A stretch of 64,000 nt of DNA from Flavobacteriales bacterium (GTDB lineage Bacteria; Bacteroidota; Bacteroidia; Flavobacteriales_F; PHOS-HE28): the NCBI GenBank assembly GCA_020635725.1, contig JACJZF010000009.1:1-64000 (forward strand). Direction: 5' to 3'. This document shows, in pieces, positions 17,179 to 25,037 of this stretch. The notes under the pieces are model-generated. The model had not been told where the DNA came from. It saw only the letters and a program-made list of their open reading frames with translations, and made no database searches. A program made the translations under genes and the position numbers. The stretch's first letter is position 1, and each line of letters starts with the position of its first letter.

Positions 17179-17598
17179 TCATGCGCGGTCACGGCCGAAC
17201 GGATCGCCGAGGATGGATTCTGTATGGAACGCGCAGGTCCACTTTCCCTCCTCCCGTTTCCACACCGAGATATCCGCAGCATCGAACTCCACCGCGACGC
17301 CTTCCACGGTGAGTCGCTCGTTCACTTTGTAGGTGATTACGCCGATGTCAGCGGAGAGCATGTTGACCGACAGGTCGGAGAGGGTGAAATGGTCGAGTCG
17401 GTAGGGAAGCTGCTGGCTCATCATGGCGCGCATCTCTTCCCTTGGAATCGTGCGCAATCCTTGAGAGCCTGCGATGATGCAGGGATCTGCGGACAACGTT
17501 GCACAGGTATCGGTATCCTGGTCTTTCACGGCCTGCCAATAGGCCGCTTCCAGTCGCTTGATCTCGTGCTCAACCGTGGTGCTGCTCATCGTTTCCAT
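17179..17598 (-). CDS. NTF2-like/DUF4440 family protein
   Basis: From 17598 the product is about 140 residues with the SnoaL/DUF4440 pattern. It has an opening helix HEIKRLEAAYWQAVKDQDTD, then DPCIIAGSQGLRTIPREEMR and a final three-stranded sheet ending DISVWKREEGKWTCAFHTES. These cone-shaped folds include ketosteroid isomerases and many unassigned proteins. The next gene downstream on this strand is far. Upstream, the barrel gene ends ten bases before it, suggesting an operon. Confidence 0.8.
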   Translation of the reverse strand: METMSSTTVEHEIKRLEAAYWQAVKDQDTDTCATLSADPCIIAGSQGLRTIPREEMRAMMSQQLPYRLDHFTLSDLSVNMLSADIGVITYKVNERLTVEGVAVEFDAADISVWKREEGKWTCAFHTESILGDPFGRDRA

Positions 17599-17608
17599 GC
17601 AAGTGCGA

Positions 17609-18250
17609 TCAGTTCCCGCCGGGTATGCCAAGCGCGATGTACACTTGGCCGCACACGTTCTTGGCATCCTCGAGCAGCAGCTCAGCCTCGTCGCTGCTGG
17701 CGATCTCGGTCAATCCGTAGAGCACGCGTGCGCCGATCTGCGCCGGGCCCGCGTTGAACGCGATGCCGCCCGCCAGGCCGAAGTCCATGGAATTGAAGTT
17801 GTCCTTATCCAACTCCTCGCTGCCATCGCCCAGATCGCCATCCGTGGAGACGTTCGCGCCTACGAGATACGCCCCGTAGAGGCCGGCATGCAGCTCCGCG
17901 GCGCCATCGCCCAAGCGGAACGCCACCAGCAGCGGTACTTCCAGATAGTTCAGGTTGAAGTCGACGGTCTGGTCAATGAGGCCCGCGAAGCCGGAGTAGG
18001 TGCTGTGATTGCCTTTGGAGGAGTAGAGCACCTCGACTTGCAGGCCGATCGGTTCTTCCGGCGCTACGCGGATGAAACCTCCGCCGTTGAGGCCGAAGCG
18101 GGCCTTGTCGTCGCTCACCGCGTCGCTGTACAAGGTGCTCATGTTCAATCCGCCCTTCAGGCCGATGACCGGACCTTGAGCAGTGGAACGCGCGGAAAGC
18201 AAGGTGAGCGCAAGAGCGCATGGGAGGGTCAAGAAGGTGGTGGTGCGCAT
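17609..18250 (-). CDS. PorT-like outer-membrane beta-barrel protein
   Basis: The start at 18250 gives 213 residues with a signal peptide (LPCALALTLLSARSTAQ). An eight-strand barrel pattern follows: GPVIGLKGGLNMSTLY at the N-terminus, alternating strands such as IGLQVEVLYSSKGNHS and NYLEVPLLVAFRLGDG, and a closing strand with C-terminal GIPGGN. This is the 'porin family' common in Bacteroidota. It is an outer-membrane protein without a known substrate, probably co-transcribed with the NTF2-like gene. Confidence 0.85.
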   Translation of the reverse strand: MRTTTFLTLPCALALTLLSARSTAQGPVIGLKGGLNMSTLYSDAVSDDKARFGLNGGGFIRVAPEEPIGLQVEVLYSSKGNHSTYSGFAGLIDQTVDFNLNYLEVPLLVAFRLGDGAAELHAGLYGAYLVGANVSTDGDLGDGSEELDKDNFNSMDFGLAGGIAFNAGPAQIGARVLYGLTEIASSDEAELLLEDAKNVCGQVYIALGIPGGN

Positions 18251-18401
18251 GGTTCGGTGTTTCTCCGATTCGACCAAATCGCGCTCCGAAGGAGATTCCC
18301 GCACGAAAGTCCGCGGTTATGCCCTGCGGATGTGGCGCTGATTCCTCAGCCGTGGTGCGGCCGGTGCCCAACCAACCGGAGAGGACCGCAGGTTTGCGTG
18401 G

Positions 18402-18839
18402 TCAGCTTCCCGTGGAAGCAATCTCGCGTATCTGCTGGTCCAGCCAGGCACGGGCCGCGAGCTCATCGTCCGTGACCAGGATGCGATGGAGCTGCGGGAA
18501 GTAGGAGAAGTACAGCTTCGTGAGCATCTGGATCATGCTTGCTCTGGCGACGATGGCCGATGCCAGCAGGCGCCCTTCGCCGCGGTCAGGCTTGCCCTGA
18601 TCGGTGTGGGTGGAATCCAGGCTGTAGTCCACATCCTCAGGGATGATCGTCAGCGTCATGTACGGTCGATTGGCCATCAGCTCGCGGCGCTTCATCTGTA
18701 CTTCGCCCACGTTCTGCAAGTTGAAGATGGTGCCCGGGTCGTAGCGTATCTCCAGCAGGTCGGGTCGCACTACGGTAAGTGTTGCGCTGCTCGTGCGGTA
18801 TTCGCGTGGCTCGAGGGTCATGGGGTGGGCAAAGGGCAC
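18402..18839 (-). CDS. STAS-like/DUF7793-type hypothetical protein
   Basis: The 145-residue soluble product (start at 18839, or 18821 at the next Met) has two N-terminal strands (LTVVRPDLLEIRYDPGT). The C-terminal half fits a family pattern in which an Ala-rich helix (RLLASAIVARASMIQMLTKL) precedes LHRILVTDDELAARAWLDQQ. This layout resembles STAS-like proteins of Bacteroidota. The fold assignment is from pattern alone. It is divergent from alkD. Confidence 0.6.
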   Translation of the reverse strand: MPFAHPMTLEPREYRTSSATLTVVRPDLLEIRYDPGTIFNLQNVGEVQMKRRELMANRPYMTLTIIPEDVDYSLDSTHTDQGKPDRGEGRLLASAIVARASMIQMLTKLYFSYFPQLHRILVTDDELAARAWLDQQIREIASTGS

Positions 18840-18885
18840 TACAAGGTAGCATCAATGGCCCGTCCTTTAACTCGACATTCGCATC

Positions 18886-19554
18886 ATGCACACCTGGCTC
18901 ATCCCGCTCCATTCAACGTTCAAGCATCACGGTGATCCAACTGATGCCGCGGCGATGCAGGCCTACATGAAAGACATCGCGCCCTTCTTCGGTATCAAGG
19001 CGACGCCTCGCCGGGAGCTGGTGAAGGAGCACGTAGCGTTGCATGGGGCGCCGCCACTTACCGAGCTGCCCGCCATTGCGCGCTCGGCCTTCGCGTGCAA
19101 GGAGCGCGAGATGCACCACGTCGCGCTGGACCTGCTGATGAAGCACGCGCGCAAGCTGGGTCCGGGTGACCTGCCCTGGATCGAGGAGCTCATCAGCACC
19201 AAGAGCTGGTGGGACACGGTGGATGCCCTGGCCGTGCACGTGGTGGGCGTGATCCTCAAGCGCCATCCCAAGGAGATCGCGCGATGGAACAAACGCTGGA
19301 TCGGGAGCAAGGACCTATGGCTCAATCGCACAGCCATCCTTTTCCAGGCGCGTTGGAAGGACGATACGGACCGCGCGCTCCTCTTCGCCAACATCGACCG
19401 ACATGCCGCGCATAAGGACTTCTTCATCCGCAAGGCCATCGGCTGGGCATTGCGCGAACTGGCCGCCACCGATCCCGAAGCGGCGAAGGCGTTCGTCAAG
19501 TCGAGGAAGCTATCGCCGTTGAGTGAGAAGGAAGCGCTGCGGAAGTTGGCCTAA
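18886..19554 (+). CDS. AlkD-family DNA alkylation repair glycosylase
   Basis: The 222-residue product is all-helical with the HEAT-like AlkD pattern. It has YMKDIAPFFGIKATPRRELV, REMHHVALDLLMKHARKLG, ISTKSWWDTVDALAVHVVG (the Trp and Asp of the active-site region), LWLNRTAILFQARWK and FFIRKAIGWALRELAATDPE. AlkD excises bulky or cationic alkylated bases without flipping them. It is monocistronic. The gene symbol is withheld because Bacteroidota carry several paralogs. Confidence 0.9.
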   Translation: MHTWLIPLHSTFKHHGDPTDAAAMQAYMKDIAPFFGIKATPRRELVKEHVALHGAPPLTELPAIARSAFACKEREMHHVALDLLMKHARKLGPGDLPWIEELISTKSWWDTVDALAVHVVGVILKRHPKEIARWNKRWIGSKDLWLNRTAILFQARWKDDTDRALLFANIDRHAAHKDFFIRKAIGWALRELAATDPEAAKAFVKSRKLSPLSEKEALRKLA

Positions 19555-19577
19555 GCACCATGATCGGCCTTGGGCTG

Positions 19578-19600
19578 AATGAAAAATGATGAATGAAAAA
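19578..19600. repeat. Left inverted-repeat arm of four-helix-bundle unit A
   Basis: Begins AATGAAAAATGAT and continues GAATGAAAAA. The complement of 20036-20058 reads the same in 22 of 23 positions (one G/A change). The arm lies just past the stop of the minus-strand four-helix-bundle gene. Confidence 0.75.
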
Positions 19601-19636
19601 GCAGGAATGTAGAATTGGGCTCACTGTCGTGACCCT

Positions 19637-20011
19637 CTACTTCTTCCTGGGATTATTCTTCTCGGCGGTCTTGATGCTGGCATTGAAGATCGCGATCAAT
19701 TCGCTGCATTCCTTCATCAACCACGCGTGATCCGGTTTGCTCAGGTCCATCAGTCCTGCGAGTGATTGCACCCGCATGTTGTTCTTGGATTCGCGGAGCT
19801 CCTTCAGCGCGATGCCCATCTTGTGGATGAAGTCACGCGGTGATTCCGCACCCTGCACCTCGCCATAGTGCAATGCTGGGGCGGTTCCGCTTCTCAGCAA
19901 CTGGCTTCCTAAATGGTTCGCGGCCTTGGTGCTCGGCAGACTGTCCGTGTACTTGACGATTGCCGCTCCTAAGACAATGCATCGATCCTCGATGTCATAT
20001 TTCCGTTCCAT
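19637..20011 (-). CDS. Four-helix-bundle protein (23S rRNA IVP/Avd-like), unit A
   Basis: The 124-residue product shows the family pattern: an opening helix RCIVLGAAIVKYTDSLPSTK, then HLGSQLLRSGTAPALHYGE, SPRDFIHKMGIALKELRESK and a fourth helix LMKECSELIAIFNASIKTAE, closing with NNPRKK. Relatives are encoded in intervening sequences of 23S rRNA genes, and the fold is shared with the Avd accessory protein of diversity-generating retroelements. No rRNA or reverse transcriptase gene is near. It is bracketed by 23-bp inverted repeats (19578-19600 and 20036-20058), so gene plus arms look like one insertion unit of about 480 bases. Function unknown. Confidence 0.88.
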   Translation of the reverse strand: MERKYDIEDRCIVLGAAIVKYTDSLPSTKAANHLGSQLLRSGTAPALHYGEVQGAESPRDFIHKMGIALKELRESKNNMRVQSLAGLMDLSKPDHAWLMKECSELIAIFNASIKTAEKNNPRKK

Positions 20012-20035
20012 GCGTCAGTCATTCAGCATTCACCA

Positions 20036-20058
20036 TTTTTCATTTATCATTTTTCATT
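20036..20058. repeat. Right inverted-repeat arm of unit A
   Basis: Plus strand TTTTTCATTTATCATTTTTC and on to 20058; inverse of the left arm with one mismatch. The neighbouring bases 20017-20035 continue similar CATTCA words. The stop codon of the PIG-L gene (20054-20056) lies inside this arm. Confidence 0.75.
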
Positions 20059-22585
20059 TCGCCTGTTGCGTTCTTGGCGCGATCAGATTCGCGAACAGCC
20101 GATACGCTCCCGGCACGCCCGCCGGCAACTGCCGGAAGAAGCTGATGCCGGTGTACACATAGCGCCCTTTCCCATAGTCGCAGGTGATGAGACCGCCGTT
20201 GAGTGGCTGCTCGCCCGGATCGTTCCAAGCGATGATAGGTGTGTAGTGCGGATCCAGGCTGCCGCAGAAGTAGAGGCCGCGCTCCTGCACCCAGCCATCG
20301 AAGTCGGCGGTGGTGAGCTTGTTCGGCGTGTTCAGCAACGGATGATCCTTGGCGAGGAAGGTGGGCGGCGCCTCCTCTACGGTCACACGGTCGCGAGTGA
20401 GCTTGAAGGGGTAGGGACCGAAGAGGGTATCGGGCAGCACCATGTCGCTGCTGCGCGTGTTGTACTGGCATACCAGCGTGCCGCCTTCCTCCACGTACTG
20501 CATCAGCACGCGGTTCAGGTCCTTCAGGGCCTTGGTGGTGTTGTAGGCCCGTATGCCCGTCACGATTGCGTCGTAGGGCTTCAGACTCGCAAGGGTCGCC
20601 ATGGCCGGGTCGATGATGTCCACCTTCACGCCGAGCTGTTCGATGGCCTCGGGCACCTCATCACCCGCGCCCTTGATGTAGCCCACGGTGCGCGCGGTCG
20701 ACTTCACATCCAAGGGCACCAGCTTCACCTCGGCGGGCGTGTAGTACACCTGCGGCATGATGTGCGGGTAATCGATCTCGTGCAGGGTGCGGTCGGCCTT
20801 CCCCTTCGGACCGCTGAACGTGAAGCGGACAGCACCGGCCTTGGCGTTATCGCCTGGAATTAATTGGTAGGTGAAGGACTGCCGCTCGTTGCGCTTGGTG
20901 ATGTTCACCAGCTTCAGGTCCTTGGCGGCGGCCCAGCCATCGGGCAGCGTCACGTTCAGTTGGCCGTGGAGGCTGTCGGTGAGCGCTTCCACCTCCACGG
21001 TGATGCTCTGCGGGCCGCCACGTGCGATCTGTACGTCGGTCCTCGGGATCACGGAAGCGACGGGCGTGACGTACACCGGACGGATACGCTCACCGGCCAC
21101 GCGGTCGACCCATTTGTATAGTGCTTGGTTTGTTGACCAAAGCTGAAGTCCACTATTGCTTTGAGTGAAGTGTGTCAACGTTGTGTTGGACGTTTGTACA
21201 GGTACAACACCTTCATCGTGGGGCAGGTACAGATTGCCGAATCTGGCCTTAAGCCAATATGGTTCTTCAACGATTGCCTGCGGCTGAAGCTCGATAGGTT
21301 CATCGAACGAACGTGTGCGCACTGAATCAGCGACGGTGCCGATCCAAGGCCAACTCTGAACCACAAGGCTCGAAGTGAGCAGCACCTCTCCTCGGGTGAT
21401 AGCTGTGACATTCAAGGACAACGAATCACTAATCGAGAAGAACGGCCTCTCCGACAGTAGTTCTACTGTCTGTCCAGTCACTCCTCTACGCATATCCAAG
21501 GCGATGTTTCTTCTGGAGTTTATCAAGGAGTACATCGAACGATGCCTTTCCTGAACCATGAGTTCCCGCATCGCCTCTTCGATGTCATCCAATGCTGGTA
21601 ACAGAAGCCATGGTTCATTCGGCTGGTACTTTTCCGTCATATCGTTGAGGACACTTTCAACATATCTGCCGCCGATCACCCGCCCCCACGTCATATCGAT
21701 TCCCTCGAAGATGTCGTCGCTCTTCGGCCGATCGCCTTTGACCAGCTTGAGGAATTCGAGCTGCTCACCACGCGTTTCCGCCGCGCCGAAGCCCTGGCTC
21801 TTGTGCATGCTGCGGCTGCGCCCGGCGATCTCTGTGTAGCTCAGGCCCAGCAGCGGGTCATAGCCGCCTACGTCCACGGTGAACCAATCGGGGTCGGTCT
21901 TCGCGAACTCGGCCAGGTCCTTCTTCCACCAGGTGCTGCCGTTGAAGAAGAGGCGGCGCGGCTGCCATACCTCAAGTCCCTGTTCCAGTTGCTCGGGAAA
22001 AGCCTTCGGGTCACCAGCGAGTTCGAAGGCCTCAGCCGCCAGGATCGCGCTCGCCTCGTGGTGTCCGTGGCCTGCCTCGCGTGTCGGCGGGAATCGCGTG
22101 ATGATCACGTCGGGACGGAACATCCGGATCACGCGCACCACATCGCTGAGCACCTCCTGCTTGCCCCATTTCTCAAAACTCTCGGCGGCGTTCTTCGAGA
22201 AGCCGAAGTCCACCGCGCGGGTGAAGAACTGCTCCCCACCATCGATCCGCCTCGCTTCCAGCAGCTCCTGTGTGCGGATGATGCCGAGCGCATCACCTAG
22301 TTCGGGACCTATCAGGTTCTGCCCGCCATCGCCGCGCGTGAGGCTGAGGTAGCCGGTGCGCACCTTCTTGCCGTTGCTCAGCCAGGCGATTAGGCGCGTG
22401 TTCTCGTCATCGGGGTGAGCGGCGATGTAGAGCACGCTGCCCAGCACGTTGAGCTTCTGCATGCGGTGCAGGATCTCGGCAGCATTGGGCTGCTCGGGAG
22501 GACGTTGGGGGAAAGATGAAAGCGGTAAGAGGAAAGCGGAAAGAAGCGACGCGAATGCGAGCGCGCGACCAGGGAGGAGGTGCAT
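20054..22585 (-). CDS. PIG-L family deacetylase, large secreted form
   Basis: The start at 22585 gives 843 residues with a signal peptide (ALAFASLLSAFLLPLSSF). The N-terminal PIG-L domain holds the zinc motif AAHPDDE followed by TRGDGGQN, and later AGHGHHEAS with the metal His pair. PIG-L enzymes deacetylate N-acetylglucosamine conjugates. The remaining 550 residues include NEW3-like beta domains and a C-terminal ThuA/GATase-like part (AIVTGIRAYNT, YVEEGGTLVCQYNT, YGKGRYVYTGISFFRQLPAG). Between about 21120 and 21660 the DNA is clearly AT-richer than the rest of the gene. The last codon and stop lie in a flanking repeat arm. Confidence 0.88.
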   Translation of the reverse strand: MHLLPGRALAFASLLSAFLLPLSSFPQRPPEQPNAAEILHRMQKLNVLGSVLYIAAHPDDENTRLIAWLSNGKKVRTGYLSLTRGDGGQNLIGPELGDALGIIRTQELLEARRIDGGEQFFTRAVDFGFSKNAAESFEKWGKQEVLSDVVRVIRMFRPDVIITRFPPTREAGHGHHEASAILAAEAFELAGDPKAFPEQLEQGLEVWQPRRLFFNGSTWWKKDLAEFAKTDPDWFTVDVGGYDPLLGLSYTEIAGRSRSMHKSQGFGAAETRGEQLEFLKLVKGDRPKSDDIFEGIDMTWGRVIGGRYVESVLNDMTEKYQPNEPWLLLPALDDIEEAMRELMVQERHRSMYSLINSRRNIALDMRRGVTGQTVELLSERPFFSISDSLSLNVTAITRGEVLLTSSLVVQSWPWIGTVADSVRTRSFDEPIELQPQAIVEEPYWLKARFGNLYLPHDEGVVPVQTSNTTLTHFTQSNSGLQLWSTNQALYKWVDRVAGERIRPVYVTPVASVIPRTDVQIARGGPQSITVEVEALTDSLHGQLNVTLPDGWAAAKDLKLVNITKRNERQSFTYQLIPGDNAKAGAVRFTFSGPKGKADRTLHEIDYPHIMPQVYYTPAEVKLVPLDVKSTARTVGYIKGAGDEVPEAIEQLGVKVDIIDPAMATLASLKPYDAIVTGIRAYNTTKALKDLNRVLMQYVEEGGTLVCQYNTRSSDMVLPDTLFGPYPFKLTRDRVTVEEAPPTFLAKDHPLLNTPNKLTTADFDGWVQERGLYFCGSLDPHYTPIIAWNDPGEQPLNGGLITCDYGKGRYVYTGISFFRQLPAGVPGAYRLFANLIAPRTQQAK

Positions 22586-22625
22586 GGGGTGAAAGGTAGA
22601 ACGCACAGTGCGCTATTGGCCGCGC

Positions 22626-22643
22626 GCCTCTGGCTACTGGCCA
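22626..22643. repeat. Left inverted-repeat arm of four-helix-bundle unit B
   Basis: GCCTCTGGCTACTGGCCA; the complement of 23066-23083 matches it at 16 of 18 positions. It overlaps a further short palindrome, CTATTGGCC (22613-22621) with GGCCAATAG (22639-22647). Confidence 0.55.
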
Positions 22644-22691
22644 ATAGGTCATTTAAGGAACGCTATTATCATTGGTGTAAACCAAAATGCC

Positions 22692-23048
22692 ATGCGCGAT
22701 TTCACCAAGCTAGAAATGTGGAACATTGGAATGGATATCGCCGATGAGGTGCTAGACATCTTTGATGATATTCCGCCGTCGCAGGCAGGGTTCAAGATCC
22801 GCGACCAAGCGACCGATGCGGCGTGCTCGATTCCGTCCAACATCGCCGAAGGAAGTTCACGTCGGAGCGAGAAGGAGAAGTACCGGTTCTTTGAATTCGC
22901 ACTGGGCTCGGCCTTCGAGCTTCAAACGCGGATGCTCATCCTGCAACGTCGCAAGTGGGCTGAACCCCAGCGCGTGGAGGCCATGCTCGCCAAGGTCGTT
23001 CTGGTGCAGAAGAAGATCGGGGCGTTCATGGGCGTACTCGACGCTTAA
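22692..23048 (+). CDS. Four-helix-bundle protein (23S rRNA IVP/Avd-like), unit B
   Basis: The start at ATG 22692 gives 118 residues with strong family motifs: MRDFTKLEMWNIGMDIADEV, GFKIRDQATDAACSIPSNIA, EGSSRRSEKEKYRFFEFALG and SAFELQTRMLIL. It is more typical of the family than unit A and only distantly similar to it. Its leader (22648-22691) is AT-rich in contrast to both sides. Related inverted repeats lie at 22626-22643 and 23066-23083. It is divergent from the PIG-L gene. Function unknown. Confidence 0.92.
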   Translation: MRDFTKLEMWNIGMDIADEVLDIFDDIPPSQAGFKIRDQATDAACSIPSNIAEGSSRRSEKEKYRFFEFALGSAFELQTRMLILQRRKWAEPQRVEAMLAKVVLVQKKIGAFMGVLDA

Positions 23049-23065
23049 ACATCCCATGCGCTGCA

Positions 23066-23083
23066 TGGCCAGTATCCAGCGGC
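23066..23083. repeat. Right inverted-repeat arm of unit B
   Basis: TGGCCAGTATCCAGCGGC, inverse of the left arm with two mismatches, 18 bases past the stop of the unit B gene. It is followed by GGCTATCGGCC, a word also like the left flank. Confidence 0.55.
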
Positions 23084-23101
23084 TATCGGCCAGCAGCGCA
23101 T

Positions 23102-24169
23102 TCACCCTTCCCACGCGCTCGTATCCACCCCCAGCTTCTTCAGGCAGCGGATCGAGTTGGCCTTCACGTTCGCGGGCGGATTCATGCCCAGGCTCTTCTT
23201 GAACGACTTGATCGCGGCGGCGTTGTTGCCGGCCATCATGTATCCCTCGCCAAGGCTGTCGTGCGCGTTCGGGTCCTGCGGATGGCGTTTCACGTTCAGC
23301 TCGAACATCTTCACCGCTTCGTCCAATTTGCCCTGGTTCGCCAGCTGGTAGGCGTAGGTATTCAACTGCGCATTTGTGGCGCCCTCGATCATGGACTTGC
23401 GCAAGGCGGCGGCTTCCGCGGTCTTGCCCTGCTCCTCCAGCATGGTGGCCTTCAGTGTCTGGTTCTCGAAGTTGGGCTGGCGCGCGATGCTGCGGTCAAC
23501 CCACGCCATGGCCTTCTCCGGCGCGATCTTCTCTTCGTGGCAATAGTGCGCTGCTTCGTACCAGGTCTCCCAGCCGAAGGCTCCCAGTCCGCGCAGCTGC
23601 GCATCGAGTCCGGCGACGATGAGGCCGTGCACATCGACGCTGATTCGCATGGGCACCTCGAGCTTCTCCCAGCGCAACACGAGCGTGGTGGCATCCTTCG
23701 TCACATCGGTGAAATCGTAGGTCACCTGCTCGGTCATGGAGCAGGCGCGGGGCGTCACGTCGAAGCGGGCGGCGTCCATTTCCTTCTTGTAGAAGTAGGA
23801 TCCCCAGGCCGTGTGGTCGGTGCTGAGGATGATGGTCCACTTATCCTTCTGCGGGATCGCATGGATACCGTATGTGCCGGCCGCGATGGTTTGTCCTTCG
23901 ATGGTGATCGGGTCGGTGCAGGTGAGCGTGCTGTTCTCGTTCGCGCCCATGCGCCAGATCTCCCCGTAGGGCACGATCTCGCCCCAGACGGCGCGCCCCT
24001 TCACGCTCGGACGGCTGTAATGCACGGTGATATCGGTGGTGCCGATGCGCTGGGTAACGGTGGCCGCCTGGCTCTCGCGCGGGAGGTCCAACTGCGAGTA
24101 TTGCGCCTTCATGCGGAAGGGATAGGCGCAGAGGAGGAGGCCGCTGATGATGGCGATGGTACGGGTCAT
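23102..24169 (-). CDS. DUF2911 domain protein with TPR tail
   Basis: The start at 24169 gives 355 residues with a signal peptide (IAIISGLLLCAYPFRMKAQ). The DUF2911 domain follows: YSRPSVKGRAVWGEIVPYGE, IWRMGANENSTLTC, IAAGTYGIHAIP, KWTIILSTDHTAWGSYFY. Residues 200-340 form tetratricopeptide-like helices (PNAHDSLGEGYMMAGNNAAA, IKSFKKSLGMNP). DUF2911 proteins are exported Bacteroidota proteins of unknown function. The gene sits downstream of the LytTR two-component pair on the same strand, 91 bases apart. Confidence 0.88.
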   Translation of the reverse strand: MTRTIAIISGLLLCAYPFRMKAQYSQLDLPRESQAATVTQRIGTTDITVHYSRPSVKGRAVWGEIVPYGEIWRMGANENSTLTCTDPITIEGQTIAAGTYGIHAIPQKDKWTIILSTDHTAWGSYFYKKEMDAARFDVTPRACSMTEQVTYDFTDVTKDATTLVLRWEKLEVPMRISVDVHGLIVAGLDAQLRGLGAFGWETWYEAAHYCHEEKIAPEKAMAWVDRSIARQPNFENQTLKATMLEEQGKTAEAAALRKSMIEGATNAQLNTYAYQLANQGKLDEAVKMFELNVKRHPQDPNAHDSLGEGYMMAGNNAAAIKSFKKSLGMNPPANVKANSIRCLKKLGVDTSAWEG

Positions 24170-24260
24170 GGCAACGAGGGTTGGAGCCATGAAACTAGGC
24201 CGCGGGCCCTTACGCGAGGGAGCGTGCCGGATGAACGGTGCGAAGCGGGGCGGAAAGGGC

Positions 24261-25037
24261 TCAGGCCATCTCTTCCTGCAGGGCCTTGGCGATCTGCTCC
24301 TTGTAGCTGCGGCCGCTGACGATGCGCTCGTTGTTGGCCATGCTGAAGATGAACTCGTTGTTGCCGCTGTACCGGGCGTTGCGCACATGGGCACGGTTCA
24401 CGATATAGCTCCTATGGATGCGCAGGAATCGTACGGGATCGAGCTCGCTCTCCACGGCGTTCATGGTCATGCGGTACAGGAAATGGCGGTCCTTCAGTTG
24501 CAGGCACAGGTAGTTGCCCTCGGCACGGAGATACAGGATGTCCGATACGTTCACCTTGTGCTCGCGCCCCTTGTCGCGTATGGTGAAGACCTCGGTGTAC
24601 TCGCTCTTGGCGTGCATGTGCTCGCGCATCAGGTCCATGAGCTTGCCCGTGAGCTTGTGGTTCATCTTCATGTCGATGTGCTTCTTGGCCTTCTCCAGCG
24701 AGGCGAAGAAGCGCTCATCGTCGTATGGCTTCAGCAGGTAATCCACGGCGTTCAGGTCGAAGGCCTTCAGCGCGTATTGGTCATGCGCGGTCACGAATAC
24801 AACGAAGGGCATGCGCTCGGCGCCCATGCGGCTCACGGCCTCGAGCCCGTTCATGTCGGGCATCTGCACATCGAGGAAGAGCAGGTCCGGGCGGTGCTTG
24901 TTCACGGCCTCCACCGCTTCGTGCCCGTTGCGGCATTCGCCCACCACCTCCACTTCGGCATCCTGCGCGAGCAGGCGCGCGAGCCGGGCCCGTGCTGCGG
25001 GTTCGTCATCGACGATCAAGGTGCGTATGTGCTTCAT
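24261..25037 (-). CDS. LytTR-family response regulator
   Basis: The 258-residue product has a receiver domain (TLIVDDEPAARARLARLL, phospho-acceptor Asp in DLLFLDVQMPDMNGLEA, conserved Thr in VFVTAHDQYA, Lys in DYLLKPYDD). A LytTR DNA-binding domain follows (DILYLRAEGNYLCLQLKDRH, FLRIHRSYIVNRAHV). It is encoded with its histidine kinase by a four-base overlap, forming one two-component system. Targets are unknown; LytTR regulators usually bind direct repeats upstream of a few genes. Confidence 0.95.
   Translation of the reverse strand: MKHIRTLIVDDEPAARARLARLLAQDAEVEVVGECRNGHEAVEAVNKHRPDLLFLDVQMPDMNGLEAVSRMGAERMPFVVFVTAHDQYALKAFDLNAVDYLLKPYDDERFFASLEKAKKHIDMKMNHKLTGKLMDLMREHMHAKSEYTEVFTIRDKGREHKVNVSDILYLRAEGNYLCLQLKDRHFLYRMTMNAVESELDPVRFLRIHRSYIVNRAHVRNARYSGNNEFIFSMANNERIVSGRSYKEQIAKALQEEMA

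Noticed and set aside
19637..23048. Diversity-generating retroelement, because the four-helix-bundle proteins resemble Avd
   Set aside because: No reverse transcriptase gene and no template/variable repeat pair with A-biased changes is present in the window.
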